From assembly GCA_031282565.1 (NCBI GenBank), contig JAITDL010000051.1:1-5719 (forward strand): a stretch of DNA of 5,719 nt, in the 5' to 3' direction. Numbering within the stretch: the first letter of the stretch is position 1; the number at the start of each line of letters is the position of its first letter. This document shows positions 1 through 5,692 of this stretch, piece by piece. The translations under genes were made by a program, and so were the position numbers. The stretch is from Puniceicoccales bacterium. Lineage in GTDB: Bacteria > Verrucomicrobiota > Verrucomicrobiia > Opitutales > JAIRLM01. The notes under the pieces were generated by a model. It searched no databases, was not told where the DNA came from, and saw only the letters and a list, made by a program, of their open reading frames with translations.

Positions 1-798
1 CGCGTTTTAGCTCAGGAACACATGGGGTTTGACTCCCATGGTCCATTTAAAAGTGCCAACGAAAAAGTGGACCACCTCTCACGGCTGTATTCCAGTTGCG
101 AGGGTGTAAGCGTCCTATCTGCCGCCGAGCAAACTACTTGGCGAAGTAACGGTCTTTCAAATGTCATTTACCTGCCAAATCCGCCAACGTTTGACGTAGA
201 AAAAGTCGCGCCGTCTAAACTCGATAGCAAAAAAATCATTTGGGTTGGTCGCTGGGCCAAGCAGAAGAATCCAGAGTTGGCCATTCGCGCGTTCGCGAAA
301 ATTTTGAAAAGAGTTCCCGATGCACGACTTGTAATGCGCGGCGGCTGTGGCGGCCGCCGCATGCAGCATGGTAAGCTATTTGCGCAGCTACTCAAGGTTA
401 ACAATGCCGTTGATATTGGCGAATTTGAAAAGAATTTAATGCCCTACTACAGCTCCGGTGCCGTGCTTTTGTGTACGTCACGATTTGAAGGTTTCCCAAT
501 GGCAATTCAGGAGGCGAAAACATTTGGCCTGCCGGTAGTTAGCACCGCCATGCCCTATTTGGAAACTCTGAAGCGCGGCTCCATCCAAGTCCCGCAGGGT
601 GATGCCGATGCGCTGGCAAATGCCGCAGCCGATCTGCTGCAAAACGACGAAAAGCGGAAGCAGCTCGGCGCCGAAGCAAGGCGGGACATGATTGAAAATT
701 TCTCCGCAGCAGTAATTTTCGAAAAATACGAAGCCCTCTTTGATGCCATCTTCAAAGGCAAAGACGCCGTGCAAGAACTCTGCGCGGCAGCGGACTAG
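1..798 (+). CDS. GT4-type (group 1) glycosyltransferase, 5' end outside window
   Basis: The frame is open to base 1, where it reads RVLAQEHMGFDSH, so the ATG at 22 is probably internal and the gene starts upstream. Counting from that Met, residues 72-77 (IIWVGR) open the C-terminal GT-B nucleotide-sugar-binding domain. They are followed by KNPELAIRAF and by ARLVMRGG (about 101-108), the usual strand and glycine loop. The retaining-GT signature is clear: FEGFPMAIQEA gives Glu156-x7-Glu164 (E-x7-E), followed by FGLPVV. In this family the second Glu contacts the sugar-nucleotide donor. The N-terminal acceptor domain is mostly missing. Such enzymes usually build surface polysaccharide or lipopolysaccharide at the cytoplasmic face of the membrane; donor and acceptor cannot be read here. 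It ends with TAG and is followed after 55 bp by the pseudouridine synthase. A Gly/Cys/Arg-rich patch (GGCGGRRM, about 107-114) is encoded by a G+C-rich palindromic stretch near 346-360. The family call is firm, the specific role unknown. Confidence 0.9.
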   Translation, partial: RVLAQEHMGFDSHGPFKSANEKVDHLSRLYSSCEGVSVLSAAEQTTWRSNGLSNVIYLPNPPTFDVEKVAPSKLDSKKIIWVGRWAKQKNPELAIRAFAKILKRVPDARLVMRGGCGGRRMQHGKLFAQLLKVNNAVDIGEFEKNLMPYYSSGAVLLCTSRFEGFPMAIQEAKTFGLPVVSTAMPYLETLKRGSIQVPQGDADALANAAADLLQNDEKRKQLGAEARRDMIENFSAAVIFEKYEALFDAIFKGKDAVQELCAAAD

Positions 799-813
799 GT
801 CAAGAAATTCCAT

Positions 814-841
814 TTGCCGATCGACCATGTGCCGCTTAACT
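814..841 (+). promoter_or_regulatory. possible promoter of the pseudouridine synthase gene
   Basis: TTGCCG (814-819), a 16-bp spacer and TTAACT (836-841) lie 12 nt before the GTG start at 854. Alone this is a weak match to -35/-10 consensus. It is listed because two other genes in the window have the same arrangement. No Shine-Dalgarno sequence is visible, so a very short leader would fit. Confidence 0.27.
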
Positions 842-853
842 GTCACCGTTTGA

Positions 854-1807
854 GTGGACGCGAAACCGACAATTTACCGCATCGATGTTGACGGCGGACC
901 GGCCAGATTGGACGTCGCACTGGCGAAAAATTTCCCGATGTATAGCAGGAGTAAAATCCAACGCACCATCGCGTTGGGTGCCGTTTCCATCGGCGGAAGG
1001 ATTTTGGATGCCGACGAGATTGTGCGGGGCGGAGAAATTCTGGAAATTTTTTGGCCGGAAAGCCTTTGCGAGGAACAGATTACTGCTGAAGCGCGTCCCG
1101 GGAAATTGAAGGTAATCTACGAAGATGAATGGCTCATTGCCGTTGACAAGCCGGCCGGAGAAGTGGTCCATCCGGCTGAGAATTTTTCAGGCTTTGCCAC
1201 GGTTGAAGCAGTTTTAAATCACTGCGGCGGAAAACTTTCAAGCTGCGGCGAATCCCATCGACCAGGAGTCGTGCACCGATTGGATAGGGATACCACGGGC
1301 GTGCTCCTTTTTGCCAAGACAAATGCAGCTCATGTATCTCTTGCTGAACAATTTGCAAGCCGTTCAGTGGTGAAAATTTACGAAGCACTTTCCCATGGAA
1401 TCCCGAGAAAGTTTTCTGGGATTGTAACTGGGTCAATAGCAAGGGATAGGCGCAACAGGACGCGCATGGCGGTTGTCGCGGGAGGTGGCCGCGATGCCGC
1501 AACAGAGTGGAGCGCAATTGCCCACGGAGAAAGGAACTTCAGCCATTTCACCGCCAGACCGCACGGTGGCCGCATGCACCAAATTCGCGTCCATCTGGCA
1601 TCGATTGGCCATCCAATCCTCGGTGACCTGCGCTACGGCTGCCCGCGGACTGCGCTACATGTTGATCGCATAATGTTGCATGCCAGATCGATAACATTCA
1701 GGCACCCGGCGCTCGGAACTGTGCTCACTCTGGAGGCGCCATTGGCCGACGACATGGTCGATGTCCTTGGAAAAACGCCTGCGAGTGAAGACTTTACCGC
1801 GGAGTGA
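854..1807 (+). CDS. RluA-family 23S rRNA pseudouridine synthase (RluC/RluD type)
   Basis: This 317-aa cytoplasmic enzyme isomerises specific uridines of 23S rRNA to pseudouridine. Residues about 16-66 form an S4 RNA-binding domain (ARLDVALAKNF, SRSKIQRTI, GAVSIGG, V..GG.I). The catalytic domain starts near 87 (VIYEDEWLIAVDKPAGEVVHP). Motif II is complete, HRLDRDTTG, with the catalytic aspartate at Asp144. The conserved KIYEAL (174-179) follows, then GRMHQIRVHL (239-248), GHPILGD (252-258) and RIMLHA (272-277). Length and S4 domain match RluC and RluD; which uridines it modifies cannot be told. The start is GTG. It directly follows an in-frame TGA (851-853), so no longer start exists, and the next Met (residue 29) would cut into the S4 domain. 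An in-frame ATG at 827 stops at that same TGA after eight codons. There is no obvious Shine-Dalgarno. The gene ends only 9 bp from the 3' end of a convergent tRNA gene, with no recognisable terminator. Confidence 0.95.
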   Translation: MDAKPTIYRIDVDGGPARLDVALAKNFPMYSRSKIQRTIALGAVSIGGRILDADEIVRGGEILEIFWPESLCEEQITAEARPGKLKVIYEDEWLIAVDKPAGEVVHPAENFSGFATVEAVLNHCGGKLSSCGESHRPGVVHRLDRDTTGVLLFAKTNAAHVSLAEQFASRSVVKIYEALSHGIPRKFSGIVTGSIARDRRNRTRMAVVAGGGRDAATEWSAIAHGERNFSHFTARPHGGRMHQIRVHLASIGHPILGDLRYGCPRTALHVDRIMLHARSITFRHPALGTVLTLEAPLADDMVDVLGKTPASEDFTAE

Positions 1808-1816
1808 CCGCATCAC

Positions 1817-1892
1817 TGGCGGGGGAAGAGGGACTCGAACCCTCGACCTTCGGCTTAGAAGGCCGCTGCTCTATCCGCTGAGCTACTCCCCC
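1817..1892 (-). tRNA. tRNA-Arg (UCU), CCA encoded
   Basis: Read on the minus strand this folds as a full cloverleaf of 76 nt. The acceptor stem is GGGGGAG/TTCCCCC with one terminal G-T pair, and the D arm is GCTC...GAGC. The anticodon loop CTTCTAA gives anticodon UCU, which reads AGA (Arg). The T arm is GAGGG-TTCGAGT-CCCTC, the discriminator is G73, and CCA is encoded at 1819-1817. The anticodon stem GCGGC/GCCGA has a G27-A43 mismatch at its outer end, which is tolerable. There is a five-base variable loop. The 3' end faces the convergent pseudouridine synthase gene. Short ORFs running through it are artefacts of the tRNA sequence. Confidence 0.97.
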
Positions 1893-1902
1893 GTCGCAGC
1901 AT

Positions 1903-1931
1903 GTAGTGGCCGCAGAACGTCTCGCAGTCAA
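1903..1931 (-). promoter_or_regulatory. possible tRNA-Arg promoter
   Basis: On the minus strand TTGACT (1931-1926, five of six -35 consensus bases) lies 17 bp before CACTAC (1908-1903), a poor -10. The position is right for a tRNA starting at 1892 with a very short 5' leader. Only the -35 half is convincing. Confidence 0.25.
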
Positions 1932-1933
1932 GA

Positions 1934-1950
1934 GCGATCGCAATGCATTG
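1934..1950. other. two adjoining short palindromes upstream of the tRNA
   Basis: GCGATCGC (1934-1941) and CAATGCATTG (1941-1950) are perfect palindromes that share one base. They sit just upstream of the tRNA's -35-like element, where a dimeric protein could bind. The rest of 1893-2056 shows no gene, repeat or terminator that I can support. Chance is a real alternative for palindromes this short. Confidence 0.3.
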
Positions 1951-2056
1951 GCATTCCAGCCCAGCATTAGCCAATTTCGTCCGGATGTTGAACCATTCCG
2001 CAGCATTTTAATTTCATTGGGGCACACGGAGATAGCCGAAAAAATAATATTCCCCA

Positions 2057-2084
2057 TTGCATTTGCTATTGTTCGATGTAAACT
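2057..2084 (+). promoter_or_regulatory. possible promoter of the 471-aa gene
   Basis: TTGCAT (2057-2062), a 16-bp spacer and TAAACT (2079-2084) lie with just 9 nt between the -10-like hexamer and the ATG at 2094. The minus-strand paralog has the same TAAACT hexamer and the same 9-nt gap before a GTG. Transcription would begin within a few bases of the start codon, consistent with the lack of a Shine-Dalgarno sequence. Confidence 0.4.
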
Positions 2085-2093
2085 ACAAGTGCT

Positions 2094-3509
2094 ATGGCTA
2101 GTGCAATTAATCCAGCGGCCCCATCAAGCTTGACGCAAACACCTAAATCGCCGGTTGTAATCGTGAGATCCTGGGATGAGGCGTGGGAAAACAGGGACAT
2201 GTTTAAGTTTAAAGATTTGGCGAAGTGTTTCATGCGTTTTCGTCTTCTACGCGAAGGCGGAGAACATGCGGCAGTCGACAAAAATACGACGGCAGCGCAA
2301 TTTGGTGAATATTTTATCAGTAAGGTAACGGCATCGGTAAAAGTGGAATCCTCTGAAATAGCGGCTGCTGATAAATGTGAAATGTTCGCTGATGCCGCGG
2401 TGGTTGCAGCTGAATGCAAGGAGCTGCATGCAGTCCTCGGGGCTGCATTGGATCTTGCCGCGAAACACTTCAGCAAAGGAGATATGTTGACAATTTTAAA
2501 TGCTGAGATGACAGCCTTTGTAGACAACAAAGATCAAAAGGTCAGATTTGCTCCATTTGTGCTTCTGAGTATACCAAATGCTGATGTTCAGGAGAAACTT
2601 TTTAGGGCGATTGTGGCGGCGCATGGAGGAAATGGTACTAGTGTTACGCAATTCTGCAATGAATGCTTTAGGGCAATTACGAGCATGCCAATAAGAAGTA
2701 GCATATGTCACAGAAGCTTCAGCGAAACGCAAAAATATCAGAACGCAATTATTTCGATTGCCGCATTATTTACTGGCGGTGTTGATGAAGTCAAAAGATG
2801 TCATGCTGATGAAATTTATAATGGACTTCCGATTGCCTTGACGCGCATGGGTGCCGGCTTCACTAGTTTAATCTTTGAAGATCTGAAAACAAGGGGTCAA
2901 TTTGGCCAGTTTATTGATTTCATATTACCGGAAAAGCCTGATGACCAATTTCATGTGCCTTTATATAATGGGGACGTCGAAAGCATTGTGAGTCACGTAT
3001 TTTGCACCTATGGAAAAAACAGTCAAGAATTTGCTGCCATGAAGGCTTTTCTTGAACAAGCTGAAAAAACGGCAGGAGTCGGATCAGTTTTGCGCGCACG
3101 TATTGCAGCTGCGCTGAGATGTGCTTCAGCAGCTCCAGATATTGGATGGAACGTAGTTGTTAGGTCCAGATCCGCACTTCCGATGGCAAGTTGTTACTTG
3201 CTGACGGCTAAAGCTATCACCATTAGGAAAGGTAGAGCAACTGTAGATGGCGTGAAGGCAAGAGGCACTTGTGATTTTCGTGGTACAGATGATCCAATCC
3301 CATTTCGTTCTTTCGTGTGGCCGGAAATTTTAGAGGATATGATAGTCGACGGCGCCGATGCAGGAATAACATTATACGATGTGCGCACGATTCTTGAAAA
3401 CAACCCCCGCATAAAATTCTCTTTCACCGGCGGCCTGCCTCCGGAATTTACCGACGAAGTGATAGTTGGATTACGAGAAGAATTCGGAGAGCACAGAATA
3501 ATAACATAA
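2094..3509 (+). CDS. uncharacterised 471-aa helical protein, paralog of the minus-strand genes
   Basis: I recognise no named family. The protein starts with a short Ala/Pro/Ser/Thr-rich segment (about 1-20). A long, probably helical, Ala-rich region follows, and then a mixed alpha/beta C-terminal part (about 350-471). There is no membrane segment or classical signal peptide. It has 11 cysteines. Residues 164-385 align by eye with the two proteins on the minus strand. C191-FRAIT followed 18 residues later by F209-SE and then II (219-220) matches C-WRTLT, F-DE and II in the 405-aa ORF. GDV with Gly307 13 residues after Asp294 matches all relatives. ALP (361-363) through Asp385 has 10 of 25 positions identical to the 206-aa protein, without gaps. 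Where the 405-aa ORF has Gln and Cys of a papain-like motif this protein has Tyr306 and, near position 312, Glu or Phe, so it should be catalytically dead if the fold is right. Residues 20-160 have no counterpart in the paralogs. The start ATG has no Shine-Dalgarno but a promoter-like element 9 nt away. Secretion is possible but unproven. Confidence 0.85.
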   Translation: MASAINPAAPSSLTQTPKSPVVIVRSWDEAWENRDMFKFKDLAKCFMRFRLLREGGEHAAVDKNTTAAQFGEYFISKVTASVKVESSEIAAADKCEMFADAAVVAAECKELHAVLGAALDLAAKHFSKGDMLTILNAEMTAFVDNKDQKVRFAPFVLLSIPNADVQEKLFRAIVAAHGGNGTSVTQFCNECFRAITSMPIRSSICHRSFSETQKYQNAIISIAALFTGGVDEVKRCHADEIYNGLPIALTRMGAGFTSLIFEDLKTRGQFGQFIDFILPEKPDDQFHVPLYNGDVESIVSHVFCTYGKNSQEFAAMKAFLEQAEKTAGVGSVLRARIAAALRCASAAPDIGWNVVVRSRSALPMASCYLLTAKAITIRKGRATVDGVKARGTCDFRGTDDPIPFRSFVWPEILEDMIVDGADAGITLYDVRTILENNPRIKFSFTGGLPPEFTDEVIVGLREEFGEHRIIT

Positions 3510-3571
3510 TTCTAGGTGCGCCCAGTGCGCGGCCTCTCGGTTGCGCTGACAAGGCATTCAAAATAATAGAT
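3510..3571. other. G+C-rich gap between convergent genes, possible weak terminator
   Basis: These 62 bp separate the stop codons of the 471-aa and 206-aa genes. A compact G+C-rich block (about 3516-3548) stands out from A+T-rich flanks. It contains GTGCGC twice and imperfect inverted parts, for example CAGTGCGC against GCGCTG with a two-base bulge. No clean stem followed by a T-run is present on either strand, so a terminator role is inferred from position only. Confidence 0.25.
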
Positions 3572-4192
3572 TTAGTAGAAAAGAAAATCCAACGCACTCG
3601 GAGGATTGTAGAAAAATTTTCCGACACAACCTTGGTTATGGGCGTAATTTTTGCTGAATGGCGGTCGTCTTGATAATTTTGCCATGTTGAGTTGTGTATA
3701 ATCTGCAACACACCAACAGTCATGAACTTCTCTTGCAGAACTTGTGGAAATTGTTTTTACTTGCAATAGAAGGTTTGATGAAAACGGCAGCGCCCATGTG
3801 AGGTAGACTTTGCCAGTTGCCATAGCCACAAGGTCAATCGTATATAAAATAGCCACCAATGATGGATTCGCAGCCTTAATGCCTGGATCTGTGGCAAGAT
3901 TTCGCAAAAGTATTTCTCTGCAAAAGGTAGCTTCATGGCCAGGAGGCACTGAGTGTTTTTTCAGCATATCGTATACTTCGCCGTATTGAAAAAGGTCACC
4001 GTCTGCCGGAGTCGCCGTCCTGAGCCATTTCAATGCCGGACCTGTAGCTTTCGCATCAAATGCGTCCCTCCTGCGAACTTCTTTCGTGAAGGCAGCCATG
4101 TCGATAGCGCCAGACCGCTCATGCATATCAGGATTGTAGTGAATGTCATGCAAAACTATTTTTTTCGAACTCACAGCTATAATTTGTGACAT
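3572..4192 (-). CDS. short (206-aa) paralog, probably truncated and lacking the Gln-Cys motif
   Basis: The open frame runs up to 4330, but the first 46 residues (rich in Cys, Arg, Tyr) overlap the preceding gene and look non-coding. I therefore start at the Met of MSQIIAVSSKK (4192), 38 bp after the upstream stop. The protein matches the middle of its paralogs. GEV (71-73) with Gly85 13 residues after Glu72 corresponds to GDV in the 471-aa protein and QEL in the 405-aa ORF. GHEATFC (85-91) sits where the latter has GDAPTC. ALPFSSNLLL through Asp158 matches residues 361-385 of the 471-aa protein (10 of 25 identical, ungapped). Pro replaces the Gln and Phe the Cys at the papain-like site, although Cys91 is one position further on. 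Its N-terminal helical region is missing, and after Asp158 similarity stops; only 48 residues remain against 86 in the relative. It is either a reduced pseudo-enzyme or a decaying copy. No Shine-Dalgarno is seen; an 8-bp palindrome TTGGCCAA (4195-4202) lies just before the start. Co-transcription with the upstream gene is likely. Confidence 0.68.
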   Translation of the reverse strand: MSQIIAVSSKKIVLHDIHYNPDMHERSGAIDMAAFTKEVRRRDAFDAKATGPALKWLRTATPADGDLFQYGEVYDMLKKHSVPPGHEATFCREILLRNLATDPGIKAANPSLVAILYTIDLVAMATGKVYLTWALPFSSNLLLQVKTISTSSAREVHDCWCVADYTQLNMAKLSRRPPFSKNYAHNQGCVGKFFYNPPSALDFLFY

Positions 4193-4230
4193 TTTTGGCC
4201 AATTGCAACATAATTTTTCGCAGGTTTCTA

Positions 4231-5448
4231 TTATTTGTCTGGTTCGGCTTGACTTGTAGATTCTGCGATTGCCGCAGTAATTGGAAGTGCATATGCAGAT
4301 TTTGTTCCTTCCATAATATCCTCGCCACATATGAATTGCAATTTAACGAACGCATATATGAATATTCCGACTCTGATCATGGCAATTGTTTCAGGATGTG
4401 ACGCAAGATTGTTATTGCTGTCTCCTATGATAATGTAACTATAAAGTCCAATTCTTAAACCTTTCTCAAGTTGATAGATATTCAACGTTTCCAGATGGCC
4501 ATTAGTCCCATGCGGGAAGCCGACTGTGCCGCTTTGTGAAAATACCCTAATGTAGTTATCATCCGTAATAGTGCGAACTTTTTTAATAAAATCGCTGATT
4601 TGCCTTACTGTGAATAATGGCACCTCGACCACGGTTCCGTCAGCGAATTTAATACGTACGCTCTTTATGGCTGTCATCGTAGGTTCACGATATAAATCTA
4701 TTGCCGACCTACCGAAAAAAAGATGTTCAACTGCATCGAACAGGAATAATTGTGGATTTGTAAATTGTCTTTTCTCTAGTGCGATGCTGCGTGCTTCCCT
4801 TACCGTTAAAACTAGCAGCACATCTGCCAATGTTTCTAGCGGCTGCGTAAACTCTGTCATGACGCCAAAAATTGGCACAGGGTTTGCAGTGTCACCAACC
4901 AAAGGTACCGTCATCAAACTCTTATCAAAAACTTTCGGCAATTGAATTGTTGTGGAATGTAACTGTAACGTATCCACCAGCAATAGTTGCGCGTAGAACC
5001 GTGCGATTACAACTGGATTTGTCAGTGTTAGTACATTTATGATTGAATTTACACTGCACGTCGGGGCGTCACCTTGCCGCAGAGGAGTTAGTAGCGAAAA
5101 AATTATAAGCTCCTGCGGAGTAAGCGTAGAATACTGTCCTGTAGCGGAAAATCTTTCGTCAGACAAAAAGTGCAACATACTGGTACCAAATCCCTGTCTC
5201 GCAGTCTGCGCACCAACTTGGATTAGAAAACTAACGATATCTCCTTTATTTTCCATAATCAAACCAAGAACAGTAGATATATGCGGCAGTAAAAGTTCAA
5301 CTCCTGGAACCGCTCTAAGTGTGTCTGGTGGATTTGATAAATATGCAATAATTTTTTGCGCATGTTTTTTGCGTGATTCATCAAATGGCAACAATAGAAC
5401 ACATTGTTCTGAAAAAAACCATGTCAATGTTCTCCAGCATCGCTTCAC
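4231..5448 (-). CDS. putative papain-like (clan CA-type) cysteine peptidase, uncharacterised family
   Basis: The uninterrupted ORF from the first standard start (GTG, 5448) encodes 405 aa. The key motif is RQGDAPTC (124-131), with Gln125 six residues before Cys131. Papain (QGSCGSC) and calpains have the same spacing between oxyanion-hole Gln and nucleophile. SVNSIINVL after it would start the usual active-site helix. Candidate partners follow in the expected order: GHLETLN (His318) and, after a strand-like stretch GLRIGLYSYIII, GDSNNN (Asp343 to Asn347). The Cys-His distance of 187 residues is somewhat longer than in calpain. Peptidase activity is an inference from motifs; the rest matches no family I can name. 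The N-terminal part is helical and aligns with residues about 188-305 of the plus-strand 471-aa protein. There is no signal peptide in this ORF; a hydrophobic run (IAMIRVGIFIYAF, 355-367) is too polar-flanked to call a membrane helix. GTG 5448 is probably not the true start, because coding-like sequence continues upstream (separate entry). The 206-aa paralog follows 38 bp downstream, suggesting an operon. Confidence 0.82.
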   Translation of the reverse strand: MKRCWRTLTWFFSEQCVLLLPFDESRKKHAQKIIAYLSNPPDTLRAVPGVELLLPHISTVLGLIMENKGDIVSFLIQVGAQTARQGFGTSMLHFLSDERFSATGQYSTLTPQELIIFSLLTPLRQGDAPTCSVNSIINVLTLTNPVVIARFYAQLLLVDTLQLHSTTIQLPKVFDKSLMTVPLVGDTANPVPIFGVMTEFTQPLETLADVLLVLTVREARSIALEKRQFTNPQLFLFDAVEHLFFGRSAIDLYREPTMTAIKSVRIKFADGTVVEVPLFTVRQISDFIKKVRTITDDNYIRVFSQSGTVGFPHGTNGHLETLNIYQLEKGLRIGLYSYIIIGDSNNNLASHPETIAMIRVGIFIYAFVKLQFICGEDIMEGTKSAYALPITAAIAESTSQAEPDK

Positions 5449-5654
5449 TTCTTTGTCAGCTGGTAGATTTAATGGACCAGTTGAAAGTTTCCTCAGAAGG
5501 CATTCTATTTTGCGTTCTATATCGGGACAACTTATTGGGGCGCTGCGTGCACCTCCAATTGATGCAGGTGTTATGATTGAGGAATGTGGACTCGGAGAGT
5601 CCCAACATCAAAAGTAGCAAGTGGATTTGTCCCAGTAGCGCCAGCGGAATTCAC
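5449..5654 (-). other. N-terminal coding extension of the 405-aa gene, interrupted by an apparent frameshift
   Basis: The 405-aa frame stays open upstream to 5607, reading ...DIERKIECLLRKL...NLPADKEV into the GTG. DIERKI aligns with DVQEKL (164-169) of the 471-aa protein at about the right distance, so this stretch is very likely translated, yet it has no ATG, GTG or TTG. In the next frame a GTG at 5654 begins NSAGATGTNPLATFDVG, which resembles the paralog's MASAINPAAP start (xSA...NPxA). That frame stays open to 5574. The two frames overlap in 5574-5607. One extra G in the GGG at 5603-5601 would join them as ...FDVGDSPSPHSS... and give a 474-aa protein, close to the 471-aa paralog. It may be a true inactivating mutation, a sequencing or assembly error, or (least likely) programmed frameshifting. 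Confidence 0.6.
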
Positions 5655-5663
5655 AACATGTAA

Positions 5664-5692
5664 AGTTTATTATTCAAGACAACATTTGGCAA
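5664..5692 (-). promoter_or_regulatory. possible promoter of the papain-like gene
   Basis: On the minus strand TTGCCA (5692-5687, five of six -35 bases), a 17-bp spacer and TAAACT (5669-5664) are followed after 9 nt by the GTG at 5654. The hexamer and the 9-nt gap are the same as before the plus-strand paralog. An ATG at 5659 in another frame stops after two codons. The remaining bases to 5719 hold no recognisable gene. Confidence 0.37.

Noticed and set aside
346..360. G+C-rich palindrome (GCGGCCGC core) as a possible regulatory hairpin
   Set aside because: It lies inside the glycosyltransferase at the glycine loop, in frame, and is explained by Gly/Arg codons.
478..846. Minus-strand ORF of 122 aa opposite the glycosyltransferase
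   Set aside because: The plus strand has the E-x7-E motif and domain order of GT4 enzymes; this is antisense.
1761..1970. Plus-strand ORF of 69 aa containing GTRTLDLRLRRPLLYPLSYS
   Set aside because: It is the antisense translation of the same tRNA, a common annotation artefact, and it also overlaps the end of the pseudouridine synthase.
1794..2057. Minus-strand ORF of 87 aa through the tRNA, containing VAQRIEQRPSKPKVEGSSP
   Set aside because: This peptide is the well-known false translation of a tRNA gene on its own strand; the tRNA fold explains the sequence.
1906..2133. Plus-strand ORF of 75 aa with a GTG start between the tRNA and the 471-aa gene
   Set aside because: It has no ribosome binding site, overlaps the start of the better-supported 471-aa gene in another frame, and resembles no known protein.
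2066..2530. Minus-strand ORF of 154 aa opposite the 471-aa gene
   Set aside because: It is a shadow of the plus-strand gene, with Ser/Ala-rich translation and no start context; paralog similarity supports the plus strand.
4193..4330. N-terminal 46 residues of the 206-aa frame up to a Met at 4330
   Set aside because: This stretch overlaps the coding end of the upstream gene in another frame and has a Cys/Arg/Tyr/Asn-rich composition unlike the rest of the protein.
5039..5617. Plus-strand ORF of 192 aa opposite the papain-like gene
   Set aside because: The minus strand carries motifs and paralog similarity over the same bases; this frame is its shadow, with a Cys/Ser-rich, non-protein-like composition.
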